Both the position numbers and the translations under genes were made by a program. 64,000 nucleotides of DNA, taken from contig NZ_FCON02000022.1 in NCBI RefSeq assembly GCF_001544535.1, positions 1-64,000 of the forward strand, given 5' to 3'. This DNA comes from Caballeronia choica (lineage in GTDB: Bacteria; Pseudomonadota; Gammaproteobacteria; Burkholderiales; Burkholderiaceae). The notes beneath the pieces were generated by a model. It was not told the DNA's origin. It did no database searches and was given only the letters and a program-made list of their open reading frames with translations. This document shows positions 46,166-55,203 of the stretch, one piece after another; the stretch's first letter is position 1, and each line of letters opens with the position of its first letter.

Positions 46166-47302
46166 TCAGATCGCTTCGAGCACGGTCGCAATACCCTGGC
46201 CGCCGCCGATGCACTGCGTGGCGAGCGCATAACGCCCGCCCGTGCGCTGGAGTAGCGCCGCCGCCTTGCCGACCAGCCGAGCACCGGTTGCGCCCAGCGG
46301 ATGGCCGATCGCAAGACCGCCGCCGTCGAGGTTCACGCGCGCCTCGTCCAGCCCAAGCTCGCGGATGCACGCAATTGCCTGGCTCGCGAACGCCTCGTTG
46401 ATTTCGATCACGTCGAGGGCGCCTGTGCCAATGCCCGCGCGCGCGAGCGCCTTCCTCGACGCCGGAATCGGCCCGATGCCCATGAGTTCCGGCGCGACGG
46501 GCGCGACCGCGGCCGACACGATTCGCGCAAGCGGCACGAGCCCGTGCTCGCGCGCAAACGCGGCGCTGCAGATGAGCGTCGCGGACGCGCCATCGGTCAG
46601 CGGCGACGACGTGCCCGCCGTCACGCTGCCGTCCTCGCGAAACGACGGCTTCAACCCGCCAAGCGCTTCCGCGCTGGTGCCAGGCCGGATGCAGCCGTCT
46701 TCATCGACGACGCCCGTGCTCGTGCGGATCGGCACGATTTCGGCGGCGAGCCGGCCTTCGGCGCGGGCGGCGGCCGCCTTCGCATGCGACACCACCGCAA
46801 GCGCCTCCTGTGCCGCGCGGCTCACGCCGAATCGTTGCGCAACGTTTTCCGCGGTGATGCCCATCGGCGTGTAGACCTCGGCATGGCCTTCCATGAGCGT
46901 CGGATTCGGCAACTTGTTGAAGCCGCCCTGCGGCACGCGCGTCATCGATTCGACGCCGCCGCAGATGAACGCATCGCCCATGCCGAGCGCGATCTGGCCG
47001 GCCGCGTAATGAATCGCCGACATCGACGAGCCGCAGAAGCGGTTGATCGTCACGCCCGGCACATGCTCGCCGATGCCCGCGCGAAAGCTGACGATGCGCG
47101 CGAGGTTCTGCCCCTGCTCCGCTTCCGGATACGAGCAACCGAGCACGATGTCTTCGATCAGCTTCGGATCGACTTTCGTTCTTTCGAGCAGACCGGCGAC
47201 GACCTGCGCCGCGAGATCGTCGGGACGGATGTCGATCAGCGCACCCTTGCGCGACGGATGAAATGGCGAGCGCGCAAACCCGGCCACTACGACTTCATTC
47301 AT
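46166..47302 (-). CDS. Acetyl-CoA acetyltransferase (thiolase)
   Basis: A 378-residue thiolase. The nucleophile Cys90 is in NRFCGSS, His334 in GGGLAIGHPLGATGAR, and Cys364 in QCIGGGQG. It cleaves a 3-ketoacyl-CoA to acetyl-CoA and a shortened acyl-CoA. AAGGAG precedes ATG 47302. It fits between the MaoC hydratase and the ligase in one beta-oxidation operon. Confidence 0.93.
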   Translation of the reverse strand: MNEVVVAGFARSPFHPSRKGALIDIRPDDLAAQVVAGLLERTKVDPKLIEDIVLGCSYPEAEQGQNLARIVSFRAGIGEHVPGVTINRFCGSSMSAIHYAAGQIALGMGDAFICGGVESMTRVPQGGFNKLPNPTLMEGHAEVYTPMGITAENVAQRFGVSRAAQEALAVVSHAKAAAARAEGRLAAEIVPIRTSTGVVDEDGCIRPGTSAEALGGLKPSFREDGSVTAGTSSPLTDGASATLICSAAFAREHGLVPLARIVSAAVAPVAPELMGIGPIPASRKALARAGIGTGALDVIEINEAFASQAIACIRELGLDEARVNLDGGGLAIGHPLGATGARLVGKAAALLQRTGGRYALATQCIGGGQGIATVLEAI

Positions 47303-47377
47303 GCTTTTCTCCTTGGTTCGATAGAGGCGTGCGCGGCGTGCGCACGCCTTTCATCCATGATTCATGCGAGGAAAATC

Positions 47378-47839
47378 TCAACCGGCGCCGTCGGCCGGGC
47401 GACGCGGAATGCTGGTCAGCCCATAGAGCCGCATCGCTACTTCGCCGCGCTGGTTGACGAGCTCGATGCGCGCTTTCGCCACGCCGCGCTTCGGCTTGTC
47501 GGGAAACGTCTGAATCTCGACGAGCTCGCGCTTCACGTGGACCGTGTCGCCGGCCCTCACGGGCTGCAACCAGCGCAATTCGTCCGCGCCGACGCCCACG
47601 ATCGGCGTCTCGCCGAACAGGCGCGCGTGCACGCACAACCTCATCGCGAGCGAGGCCAGGTGCCAGCCGCTCGCGATCAAACCGCCGAACGGGCCGGCTC
47701 GGGCCGCGTCCGGGTCCGTGTGAAACGGCTGCGGGTCGAACTCGCTGCCGAAGCCGATCACGTCGGCGGCCTCGATCGTCACCGGCTCGCTCGTCCACGT
47801 CTCGCCGACTGTCAGGTCTTCCAGATATCGCCATGCCAT
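47378..47839 (-). CDS. MaoC family (R)-specific hydratase-like protein
   Basis: A 153-residue hot-dog-fold protein of the MaoC dehydratase type. GFGSEFDPQPFHTDPDAARAGPFGGLIASGWHLASL contains the family Asp and His that hydrate trans-2-enoyl-CoA. It has AAGGAG before its ATG and is 30 bases downstream of the bifunctional FadB-like gene. It may act on a branch of the substrate that the crotonase domain cannot handle. Confidence 0.9.
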   Translation of the reverse strand: MAWRYLEDLTVGETWTSEPVTIEAADVIGFGSEFDPQPFHTDPDAARAGPFGGLIASGWHLASLAMRLCVHARLFGETPIVGVGADELRWLQPVRAGDTVHVKRELVEIQTFPDKPKRGVAKARIELVNQRGEVAMRLYGLTSIPRRPADGAG

Positions 47840-47869
47840 GCCGCTCTCCTTGCGTCGATGCAGGCCGTG

Positions 47870-49963
47870 CTATTCGAAACTCGCGCCCTGCCCGGCGAGC
47901 TTCACGATGAACGGGCTTGGCTGCCACTGGCCGCCCTGGTAGCCTTGCTGATACTTGCGGATGCGCGCGAGCACCTCGTCGAGGCCGAGCGTGTTCGCGT
48001 AGTGCATCGGGCCGCCCTTCGTGACCGGAAAGCCGTAGCCCGTCGCATAGACGACGTCGATGTCAGACGCGCGCTGCGCGACCAACTCGTCGAGAATCCG
48101 CGCGCCTTCGTTGGCGAGCGCGAGCATCAGCCGGTCGACGATCTCCTCGTCGCTGACTGCGCGCTGCGCGACACCCGTTGCCTCGCGATGGGCATGCAGA
48201 ATCCGGTCGACTTCCGGGTCCTGAAGACGCTTGCGGCTGCCGGGCTCATAGCGGTACCACCCCTCGCCGGTCTTCTGGCCGAGGCGCCCCGCTTCGCAGA
48301 TGCGGTCCGCGATGCGCGAATAGATCATCTCCGGCTGCTCGACATAGCGGCGCTTGCGGATCGACCAGCCGATGTCGAGACCGCTCAGGTCGCCGACCGC
48401 GAAAGGCCCCATCGCCATGCCGAATTTCTCCATCGCGGTATCGATCTGCGCGATGCCGCAGCCTTCGTCGAGCAGGAAGAGCGCCTGCTGAAGGTAGCGC
48501 TGCAACATCCGGTTGCCGATGAAGCCATCGCACACACGCGAGAGGACCGCGGTCTTCTGCAGCTTGCGGGCAAGCTGCATGACCGTGACGAGCACATCGT
48601 CGGATGTCTTCGCGCAGCGCACCACTTCGACGAGGCGCATCACGTGCGCGGGCGAGAAGAAATGCATGCCGATCACATCGGCCTCGCGAGCGGTGACCGC
48701 GGCGATCTGGTCGATGTCGAGCATCGACGTGTTGGTCGCGAGAATGGCGCCCTTGGGCGCAAGCCGTTCCAGGTCGCGAAAAATCTGCTGCTTCAAATCG
48801 AGCCGTTCGAACACCGCTTCGACCACGATGTCGGCATCGGACACCGCCGCCGCGAGATCGAGCGAAGGCGTGACCCGTTGCAGCGCACGCTCGCGCGCCT
48901 CTTGCGTGAGACGGCCTTTCTCGACCTGCGTGTCATAGACGCCCCGAATCGTCGCCATGCCGCGCTCGAGCCCTTCGCGCTGTGTATCGACGAGGGATAC
49001 GGGGATGCCCGCATTCATGAAGCAGATGGCGATGCCCGCGCCCATCGTGCCCGCGCCGATCACCGCCGCCCGGCGAATGTCGTGCGGCCGCGCATCCTTC
49101 GATACGCCGGCGATCTTCGCCGCCTGGCGCTCGGCGAAGAAGTTGTAGCGCAACGCCTTCGATTCCGGCGTCGCCAGCAATTCGAGGAAGCGCGCGCGCT
49201 CGAATTCGCGACCCGCTTCGAACGGGAGCGTGACCGCGGCCTCGCAGCAGTCGACGATGGACAGCTTGCCCTTGTGACCGGGCGTACGCTTCTCGATGTC
49301 CGCGCGCAGTGTTGCGAACAGGTCGGCCGGTGCGCTTTCCATCCGGGGGCTAAGCGCGCTCGTGCGGCGCAGCGGCGCCTTGGCTGCGATCAGCTTGCGT
49401 GCGAAGTCAAGCGTGTCTTCGAGCAGGTCGCCGTGCGAAAGAATATCCACGAGCCCATGGTCGAACGCCGACTGCGCACCGAGTGGCGCGCCGCTCAGCA
49501 TCAGCGGGGCCGCATGCTCCATCGGAATCAGCCGCGGCAGACGCTGCGTGCCGCCAGCGCCCGGCAGGAAACCGAATTTGACTTCGGGCAACCCTAATTG
49601 TGCATATGCACCTAATACACGATAATGAAGCGCCATCGCGAGTTCGAGTCCGGCGCCGAACGCAAAGCCGCCGATCGCGGCAATCAGCAGTGTGTCGACC
49701 TTGTCCAATCCTTCGATCAGCTCGGGCATCGTCGGCGAAGCCTTCTGCGCCGGTGTATTGAACTCGCGAATCTCGGCGCCGCCGCAAAACGGCCCCCCGC
49801 CGCCCGTGACGACGATCGCCTGCACGTCGTCCCGCTGCGCCGCGTGCAGCACCTGCTCGTGGAGTGCCTTGCGTTGTGCGGCGGACAGGCTGTTCACGGG
49901 AGGATTGTCGAAACTCACGACGGCAATGCCGTCTTTGACCACGTATGCGGACTCCATGACCAT
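47870..49963 (-). CDS. Bifunctional enoyl-CoA hydratase/3-hydroxyacyl-CoA dehydrogenase (FadB/FadJ-like)
   Basis: A 697-residue multifunctional beta-oxidation enzyme. The N-terminal crotonase domain (about 1-190) has the oxyanion-hole segment [12 protein letters not shown]. The NAD-binding domain begins at [13 protein letters not shown] (about residue 300), and the hydroxyacyl-CoA dehydrogenase domain has [17 protein letters not shown] and [11 protein letters not shown]. It converts enoyl-CoA to 3-ketoacyl-CoA. CAGGAGA before ATG 49963 selects this start. First gene of the leftward operon; the operator-like site at 50046-50069 lies upstream. Confidence 0.92.
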   Translation of the reverse strand: MVMESAYVVKDGIAVVSFDNPPVNSLSAAQRKALHEQVLHAAQRDDVQAIVVTGGGGPFCGGAEIREFNTPAQKASPTMPELIEGLDKVDTLLIAAIGGFAFGAGLELAMALHYRVLGAYAQLGLPEVKFGFLPGAGGTQRLPRLIPMEHAAPLMLSGAPLGAQSAFDHGLVDILSHGDLLEDTLDFARKLIAAKAPLRRTSALSPRMESAPADLFATLRADIEKRTPGHKGKLSIVDCCEAAVTLPFEAGREFERARFLELLATPESKALRYNFFAERQAAKIAGVSKDARPHDIRRAAVIGAGTMGAGIAICFMNAGIPVSLVDTQREGLERGMATIRGVYDTQVEKGRLTQEARERALQRVTPSLDLAAAVSDADIVVEAVFERLDLKQQIFRDLERLAPKGAILATNTSMLDIDQIAAVTAREADVIGMHFFSPAHVMRLVEVVRCAKTSDDVLVTVMQLARKLQKTAVLSRVCDGFIGNRMLQRYLQQALFLLDEGCGIAQIDTAMEKFGMAMGPFAVGDLSGLDIGWSIRKRRYVEQPEMIYSRIADRICEAGRLGQKTGEGWYRYEPGSRKRLQDPEVDRILHAHREATGVAQRAVSDEEIVDRLMLALANEGARILDELVAQRASDIDVVYATGYGFPVTKGGPMHYANTLGLDEVLARIRKYQQGYQGGQWQPSPFIVKLAGQGASFE

Positions 49964-50045
49964 CGCGTCTCCTGGTTCGAATCGATTGCGCCGTCGCACG
50001 TGCGGCGTGGCGCGGCGTGATTCCGGGTTAAGCTGGATTTGATTG

Positions 50046-50069
50046 TGACAGCGTCAAGTTTGAGTGTCA
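50046..50069. promoter_or_regulatory. TetR operator candidate 2
   Basis: TGACAGCGTCAAGTTT at 50046-50061 runs on into GAGTGTCA, so the site is framed by TGACA...TGTCA. It is about 83 bases upstream of the FadB-like gene and close to the sites at 39951 and 51151. Confidence 0.55.
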
Positions 50070-50222
50070 ACAGTGGAAAGACGCAGTGCGTGCGCGTTAG
50101 CTCACGCGCACCTGGATGAAGCGGAAGAAAGGAGGAAAGAACGGAAAGCAGGATGGCGCGAGCGCGGCGCGCGAGACGATCTTGACCGCCGCGCGCCGCG
50201 CTGGAGAGGAAGCAGGAAGGCG

Positions 50223-50912
50223 TTACTTCCTGCGCGAACCACCGCGTGTGGCAGGCGCTTCAGCCTCGACGTGCGGAGACTTCAGGCCGCCCAGCAGCAA
50301 GTTGATCACGCCGGTGCAGACGTCGTCGATCATGTTGTCCGGCACCTGGCACAGGCCGCTGTCGCGGTCCGCCAGGAGCGTTGCGAGCCCATGCATGCCG
50401 GACCACACGGCGATCGCCGAGAAACGCGGCGGGCGTTTGCCGTCCGAATGATCGGCCATGAACTCGGCAATGGTGTTGCTCAGGAACTGGAACGAGCCGG
50501 AACTCGCCTCCATCAACGCCGGATGCTTGCATTTGTCGGCGATGCGCGGGCCGAACATCAGATGAAACAACTCCGGCCGCTTCAACGCGAACTCGACGTA
50601 GACCCGCATGATCACGCGCAGGCGCCGCTCTTTCGTCATGCCGTCCTTCAGCGCCCCCAGCCGGTCGCTCATCAGCGCATGGAAGCCTTCAGTGGCGAGC
50701 GCCGCGAGCAAGCCGTCCTTGTCCCCGAAATGGTGCGTCGGCGCCGTTTGCGAAACGCCCGCAAGACGCGCGACTTCACGCAGCGACAGATCAGCGGCAC
50801 CGCGCAACTCCAGCAGCGTGAGGCCGCGCTGCAGCATTTCCTCGCGCAGGTTGCCGTGGTGCCACGATACTTTCTTGCTCGGCTCGATGTCAGTCAGTGC
50901 TGTACTGGACAT
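50223..50912 (-). CDS. TetR family transcriptional regulator
   Basis: A 229-residue TetR-type repressor. The N-terminal helix-turn-helix is WHHGNLREEMLQRGLTLLE...LSLREVARLAGVSQTAPTHHFGDKDGLLAAL (about 16-70); the rest is a helical ligand domain with no recognisable effector motif. It lies between the beta-oxidation operon and the ABC transporter, and sites resembling one another precede both and the gene itself. An acyl-CoA effector is plausible by analogy with other TetR regulators of acyl-CoA catabolism. ATG 50912 is the first Met matching the family; a longer frame exists. Confidence 0.9.
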   Translation of the reverse strand: MSSTALTDIEPSKKVSWHHGNLREEMLQRGLTLLELRGAADLSLREVARLAGVSQTAPTHHFGDKDGLLAALATEGFHALMSDRLGALKDGMTKERRLRVIMRVYVEFALKRPELFHLMFGPRIADKCKHPALMEASSGSFQFLSNTIAEFMADHSDGKRPPRFSAIAVWSGMHGLATLLADRDSGLCQVPDNMIDDVCTGVINLLLGGLKSPHVEAEAPATRGGSRRK

Positions 50913-50936
50913 AATCTTTTCATTGAAAAATTTACA

Positions 50937-50953
50937 GTGAACCTGACACTGCA
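50937..50953. promoter_or_regulatory. TetR operator candidate 3 (autoregulatory)
   Basis: CAGTGAACCTGACACTG (inverted arms CAGTG/CACTG) sits about 25 bases upstream of the TetR start. It shares GTGAA..TGACACTG with the site at 51151, one base shorter in the middle. Confidence 0.45.
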
Positions 50954-51150
50954 CGTCACGCCGGCGCGAACTCTCGCAGTCGGGCGCGTGCATCCGTTCG
51001 CACTATTCTACTCCGTCGGCCTGCCCTTCAGAAAGCCGCCTTTCCACAGGCAGATCCCGCTTGTCGACCCCCTGTCGCGCCTTCCGGGCGACCAAGGGAA
51101 ATCCCCAACTCGAAACCGATTGCCAGCGCATGGTCCGGCTCCTATCATTC

Positions 51151-51170
51151 GTGAAACTTGACACTGTTAC
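51151..51170. promoter_or_regulatory. TetR operator candidate 4
   Basis: AAACTTGACACTGTTA (51154-51169) is, on the opposite strand, TAACAGTGTCAAGTTT, nearly the same as sites 1 and 2. It lies about 95 bases before the ABC transporter gene. Confidence 0.55.
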
Positions 51171-51263
51171 ATTGAAAACGCAAATCAGATCGCGACAACC
51201 GGTTGCTGCGATGGCGCGGCTCTCTTTATGTTCGGCGGTTGACCAGGTATCCAGGATTTCCAA

Positions 51264-52088
51264 ATGACAGAGACGCATGCGGGAACCTTCCGTGAGCCGA
51301 TGTCGGCGCTCAGACTGGAGGGAGTGAAGAAGGCGTTCGGCGCCACGGAGGTCATACGGGGCGTGGACTGGTCGATCCGCCGAGGCGAGTGCCACGTGCT
51401 GATCGGCCCCAATGGCGCGGGCAAATCGACGCTGTTTCATCTGATGAGCGGCCGCTACCTCGTGTCGAGCGGCACCATCCACCTGAACGATACGGATGTG
51501 ACCCGTTTCGGCGCGAACCGCATCAGCCGCAGCGGACTTGGCAGGAGTTTCCAGACGGCCAACCTGTTCGGCCGCATGACCGTGTTCGAGAACGCGCGGA
51601 TCGGCGCATTGCGCGCGGCGGGCCACGGTCCGTCGTTCCTGCGCGTTCTGCGCCGCGGCGGTCCCGCCGACATCCGCGCGCTCGAAGTGCTCGACGAGGT
51701 CGGCCTGCTCGACAAGCGCAGCGAGCCCGCCGCGCTGCTTTCCTATGCGGACCAGCGTGCGCTCGAGATCGCCCTCGCGCTCGCCGGCGGCCAGAAGGTG
51801 CTGCTCTTCGACGAACCGACCGCTGGCATGAACAAGCACGAAACGCACAAGGTGATCGAGTTGCTCCAGCGGCTGCGCGCGGCCGACAGCTCGCGCACGA
51901 TGGTCATCATCGAACACGACATGGACGTGGTGTTCGAGTTGGCCGACCGGATCTCGGTGCTCGTGTACGGCGAAATCATCGCGTGCGATACGCCCGCGCA
52001 AGTACGCGCGAACCGCGCAGTGCAGGAAGCGTATCTCGGCGCGCCTGCGGGCGCCGCTCAAGCCGCCGGGCCGTCACTGAGGCACTGA
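51264..52088 (+). CDS. ABC transporter ATP-binding protein, LivG type
   Basis: A 274-residue ATPase of the branched-chain amino acid transporter family. Walker A GPNGAGKST, signature region LSYADQRALEIALALA, Walker B VLLFDEPTAGMN and the switch His (IIEHDMDVVFEL) are present. The signature is the LivG-type LSYxxQ rather than LSGGQ. It energises uptake with LivF and the two permeases. First gene of the livGFKHM-like operon; in this setting the substrate is probably an aromatic or aliphatic acid rather than leucine. Confidence 0.92.
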   Translation: MTETHAGTFREPMSALRLEGVKKAFGATEVIRGVDWSIRRGECHVLIGPNGAGKSTLFHLMSGRYLVSSGTIHLNDTDVTRFGANRISRSGLGRSFQTANLFGRMTVFENARIGALRAAGHGPSFLRVLRRGGPADIRALEVLDEVGLLDKRSEPAALLSYADQRALEIALALAGGQKVLLFDEPTAGMNKHETHKVIELLQRLRAADSSRTMVIIEHDMDVVFELADRISVLVYGEIIACDTPAQVRANRAVQEAYLGAPAGAAQAAGPSLRH

Positions 52089-52092
52089 ACAG

Positions 52093-52875
52093 ATGAACAC
52101 ACAGCCGATCCACCAGGCCAATGCCAGGCCGTGCACACAGTGCATGCCCTTTTTCATCGCATCCGGAATCGTCGCGGGCTACGGGCAAAGCGAGGTGTTG
52201 CAAGGCGCGAGCATCCGCGTCGATGCAGGCGAAACCGTCGGGCTGCTTGGGCGCAACGGCTCGGGCCGCTCGACATTCCTGAAGGCCGTGATGAAGCTGC
52301 TGCCATCGAAGGGCATCGTCAGCCTCAACGGCGTGCCGCTCGAGCGCGCGAAAACGCACGAGATCTCCCGCGCCGGAATCGGCTACGTGCCGGAGGATCG
52401 CGCGATCTTTCCCGACCTGACCGTGCGCGAAAACCTGTCCGTCGGCTTGCCGCAGTCCAGCGGCCGGAAGACGCCATCAACCTCGCCCGCCCGCGCGAGA
52501 CCATGGACGGAAGACGAATTCTTCGACCTGTTTCCGAACCTGAAGCGGCGCGCGAACGTCGCGGGCGGCGCGTTGTCCGGCGGCGAACAGCAGATGCTGA
52601 CGATCTGCCGCGCGTTGATGGGCCAGCCCGAATTGCTGCTCGTCGACGAACCCACGGAAGGCTTGAGCCTCTCGATGGTCGACCAGGTTGCGCAGTTGTT
52701 GAAGGAAGTCGCGCGGCGCGGCGTGGCGGTGCTGCTCGTCGAGCAGAAGCTGACTATCGCGCTTGGGCTGTGCGACCGGATCAACGTGATGGGGCATGGC
52801 CGGATCGTGTTCGACGGCACCGTGGACGAGTTCGAAAACAACCAGGCAGTACGGGCGGAGTGGCTCGAAGTCTAG
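52093..52875 (+). CDS. ABC transporter ATP-binding protein, LivF type, with Walker A Arg
   Basis: A 260-residue LivF-like ATPase. Walker A reads GRNGSGRST, so the invariant Lys is Arg; the codon is CGC. The Q loop, signature ALSGGEQQML and Walker B LLLVDEPTEGL are normal. It starts four bases after livG. The Lys-to-Arg change usually impairs ATP hydrolysis, so this subunit may be a degenerate site in an asymmetric LivG/LivF dimer, although LivF proteins with Arg may be natural. The N terminus is about 20 residues longer than usual; ATG 52144 is an alternative start. Confidence 0.88.
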   Translation: MNTQPIHQANARPCTQCMPFFIASGIVAGYGQSEVLQGASIRVDAGETVGLLGRNGSGRSTFLKAVMKLLPSKGIVSLNGVPLERAKTHEISRAGIGYVPEDRAIFPDLTVRENLSVGLPQSSGRKTPSTSPARARPWTEDEFFDLFPNLKRRANVAGGALSGGEQQMLTICRALMGQPELLLVDEPTEGLSLSMVDQVAQLLKEVARRGVAVLLVEQKLTIALGLCDRINVMGHGRIVFDGTVDEFENNQAVRAEWLEV

Positions 52876-52934
52876 ACGGACTCCCGCCATCGCGACAACC
52901 AGCACGCTGTATATCAGTGAGTGAGGAGCAGAAG

Positions 52935-54188
52935 ATGATGAAGCACCTGAGCGCAGCCGCGCGCAACGGCTTGCGCGCCGGCCTTTTAGCCATCGCCGGG
53001 GCCGCATTGATCGGCGTGGCGCACGCGGCGGCACCGATCAAGATCATGGTGATCGAGCCGATGTCGGGCCCGCAATCGCCCACGATGGAATCGTCGGCGA
53101 AGAACCTGCAGTTCATCGTGAAGCGCGACAACGACGCGGGCGGCATCCTCGGCTCGAAGGTCGAGCTCGAATTCTGCGACGACAAGTTCAGCCCGAAGGA
53201 TGGCAAGAACTGCCTCGATCGCGCAATGGGCAATGACGTGCATTTCGTGATGCAAGGCATCGGCACCAACGTGACGATGACGCTGCTCGACGCGATCGAA
53301 AAGTACAACGCGCGCAATCCGGGCAAGGAGATCATCCTGATCAACTGGGCCGGGCTCGACGAAGCGATGACCGGCAAGTACTGCTCGTTCTGGCAATTCC
53401 GCACCGACGGCCACATCGGCATGAAGATGAAAGCGGCCGTGCTGTCGCTCGACCCGAAAGTCAAGCGCGTGTACCTGATCAACATGGACTATTCGATGGG
53501 CCAAAGCGCGGACGCTGCGATCCGTCGCCAGCTCAAGCAGTACCGACCCGATATCCAGATCGTCGGCAGCGAGCTGCATCCGCCCAACCGGGTGCAGGAC
53601 TTCACGCCGTATGTCGCAAAGATCAAGGCGACCAATCCCGACGCCATCATCACGGCGAACATCGGCACGGACCTGAGCCGGCTGATTCGTGCGGGCAACG
53701 ACATCGGCCTGAATGCGCCGTGGTACACGGCCTACGCGTCGCAACACGGTCAGGTGACGAGCATCGGCGAAAAAAGCGTCGGCAAGGTGTATCAGGCCTC
53801 GGATTCGATCATGAGCATGAACAATCCGGTGATCGACCGGTTGATGGATCAGTCACGCGCAGGCGGCTACGGCGACTTCGAAGGCATGCGCATCTACCGC
53901 GGCTACCTGTTCCTGACCGACGGTATTCGCGACGCCAAGACGACCCAGCCGCTCGCGGTCGCCAAGGCGATCGAGAGAACCACCGTGTCGATAGGCGACT
54001 ACCAGGCGACGATGCGCGCGGCCGACCATCAGGCCCAGTTGCCCCTGACGCTGTCCGTGCTCACCGCCGACGCGAAATACAAGCAGGACGGCACACCGTG
54101 GGGATTCAGGCTCGTCAAGACCTTGCCCGCGACGCAGGTGAGCGAGCCGGTCGACGGCTGCAACATGAAACGGCCGCCGGGCGCCTGA
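52935..54188 (+). CDS. ABC transporter substrate-binding protein (type I periplasmic)
   Basis: A 417-residue periplasmic binding protein. The signal peptide GLLAIAGAALIGVAHAAA precedes IKIMVIEPMSGPQSPTMESSAKNLQFIVKRDNDAGGILGSKVELEFCDDK, the family's first lobe. GAGGAG lies upstream of ATG 52935. The ligand cannot be predicted, but its operon and regulator imply a carboxylic acid that enters beta-oxidation. The frame extends upstream only as a shadow of LivF. Confidence 0.9.
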   Translation: MMKHLSAAARNGLRAGLLAIAGAALIGVAHAAAPIKIMVIEPMSGPQSPTMESSAKNLQFIVKRDNDAGGILGSKVELEFCDDKFSPKDGKNCLDRAMGNDVHFVMQGIGTNVTMTLLDAIEKYNARNPGKEIILINWAGLDEAMTGKYCSFWQFRTDGHIGMKMKAAVLSLDPKVKRVYLINMDYSMGQSADAAIRRQLKQYRPDIQIVGSELHPPNRVQDFTPYVAKIKATNPDAIITANIGTDLSRLIRAGNDIGLNAPWYTAYASQHGQVTSIGEKSVGKVYQASDSIMSMNNPVIDRLMDQSRAGGYGDFEGMRIYRGYLFLTDGIRDAKTTQPLAVAKAIERTTVSIGDYQATMRAADHQAQLPLTLSVLTADAKYKQDGTPWGFRLVKTLPATQVSEPVDGCNMKRPPGA

Positions 54189-54234
54189 GCGCGCAGCGGA
54201 CTTCACGAAAGAACGAACGAAAGGACGGATCGCC

Positions 54235-55182
54235 ATGCAATCTCTGGCCCTGGGTTTATTCAACGGCGTCAGCTACGGAATGCTGCTGTTTCTGATGGCA
54301 GCCGGACTGACGCTCGTCTTCAGCATGCTCGGCATCCTGAACTTTGCCCACCCCGCGTTCTACATGCTGGGCGCGTATTTCGCGTACACCTTCGCCCAAC
54401 TGCTCGGGCTCGGATACTGGTCGGGACTCGTCGCCGCGCCGCTCTGCTGTGCGTTGCTGGGAGGGATAGTTGAGCGCTGGCTCGTGCGCCGTGTGATCCG
54501 CTTCGGCCTTCTCGGGCCGCTCGTGCTGACCTTTGGTCTCGAGATCGTGCTCGTCGAAGCCGTCACGCTGCTGTGGGGCAAGCAACCGGTGGCGTACGCT
54601 GTACCGCGATCACTCGACTTTCCACTCTTCTCGCTGTATGGCATCGACTACTCCGCCTACCGCGCTTTCACGCTCGCGATGACGCTCGTCGTGCTTGGCG
54701 GCTTGTATCTGCTGCTCAGGCGCACGCGCATCGGAACGACCGTGCGAGCCTCGCTGTCGCATCCCGAGATCGTCAACGCGCTCGGCCACAACCTGCCCCG
54801 GATGCGCACGACGGTCTTTGCCCTGGGTGCCGCACTCGCCGGCCTCGCAGGCGCGCTGTCGGGCAATCTGATCGGCACGGACCCCGGCATGGCCAATCAG
54901 TTGGGGACGATCCTGATGATCGTCATCGTGGTCGGCGGGCTCGGCTCGCTGGCGGGCGCTTTCGTGTCGTCGCTCCTGATCGGCGTGCTGCAGACGCTCG
55001 CGGTATCGACGCAAATCTCGTGGGCCAACCTCCTCGCCCCGTTGGAGTCCGTGATGCACGGCATCGCGAGCAGCGACGCACTCACGCAACCGCTGAGCCG
55101 CTTTGCACCGCTCGTTCCTTTTGCCATCGTCATCGTCGTGCTGGCCATCCGGCCACGCGGCTTGATGGGACAACGTCATTAA
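54235..55182 (+). CDS. Branched-chain-amino-acid-type ABC permease, LivH-like
   Basis: A 315-residue inner-membrane permease with about eight helices. GVSYGMLLFLMAAGLTLVFSMLGILNFAHPAFYMLGAY near the start and GGLGSLAGAFVSSLLIGVLQTLA near the end are LivH hallmarks. It pairs with the following LivM-like protein to form the channel. Confidence 0.9.
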   Translation: MQSLALGLFNGVSYGMLLFLMAAGLTLVFSMLGILNFAHPAFYMLGAYFAYTFAQLLGLGYWSGLVAAPLCCALLGGIVERWLVRRVIRFGLLGPLVLTFGLEIVLVEAVTLLWGKQPVAYAVPRSLDFPLFSLYGIDYSAYRAFTLAMTLVVLGGLYLLLRRTRIGTTVRASLSHPEIVNALGHNLPRMRTTVFALGAALAGLAGALSGNLIGTDPGMANQLGTILMIVIVVGGLGSLAGAFVSSLLIGVLQTLAVSTQISWANLLAPLESVMHGIASSDALTQPLSRFAPLVPFAIVIVVLAIRPRGLMGQRH

Positions 55183-55203
55183 CCGGTTCCAGACAGGATC
55201 CAT

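Noticed and set aside
46301-49597. Open frame of 1098 codons on the plus strand
   Set aside because: It lies antisense to thiolase, MaoC and FadB-like genes with clear catalytic motifs. Its Arg-rich, low-complexity translation is the usual GC-rich shadow.
52131-52934. Upstream extension of the substrate-binding protein frame
   Set aside because: It shadows the LivF gene. The signal peptide and GAGGAG fix the start at 52935.
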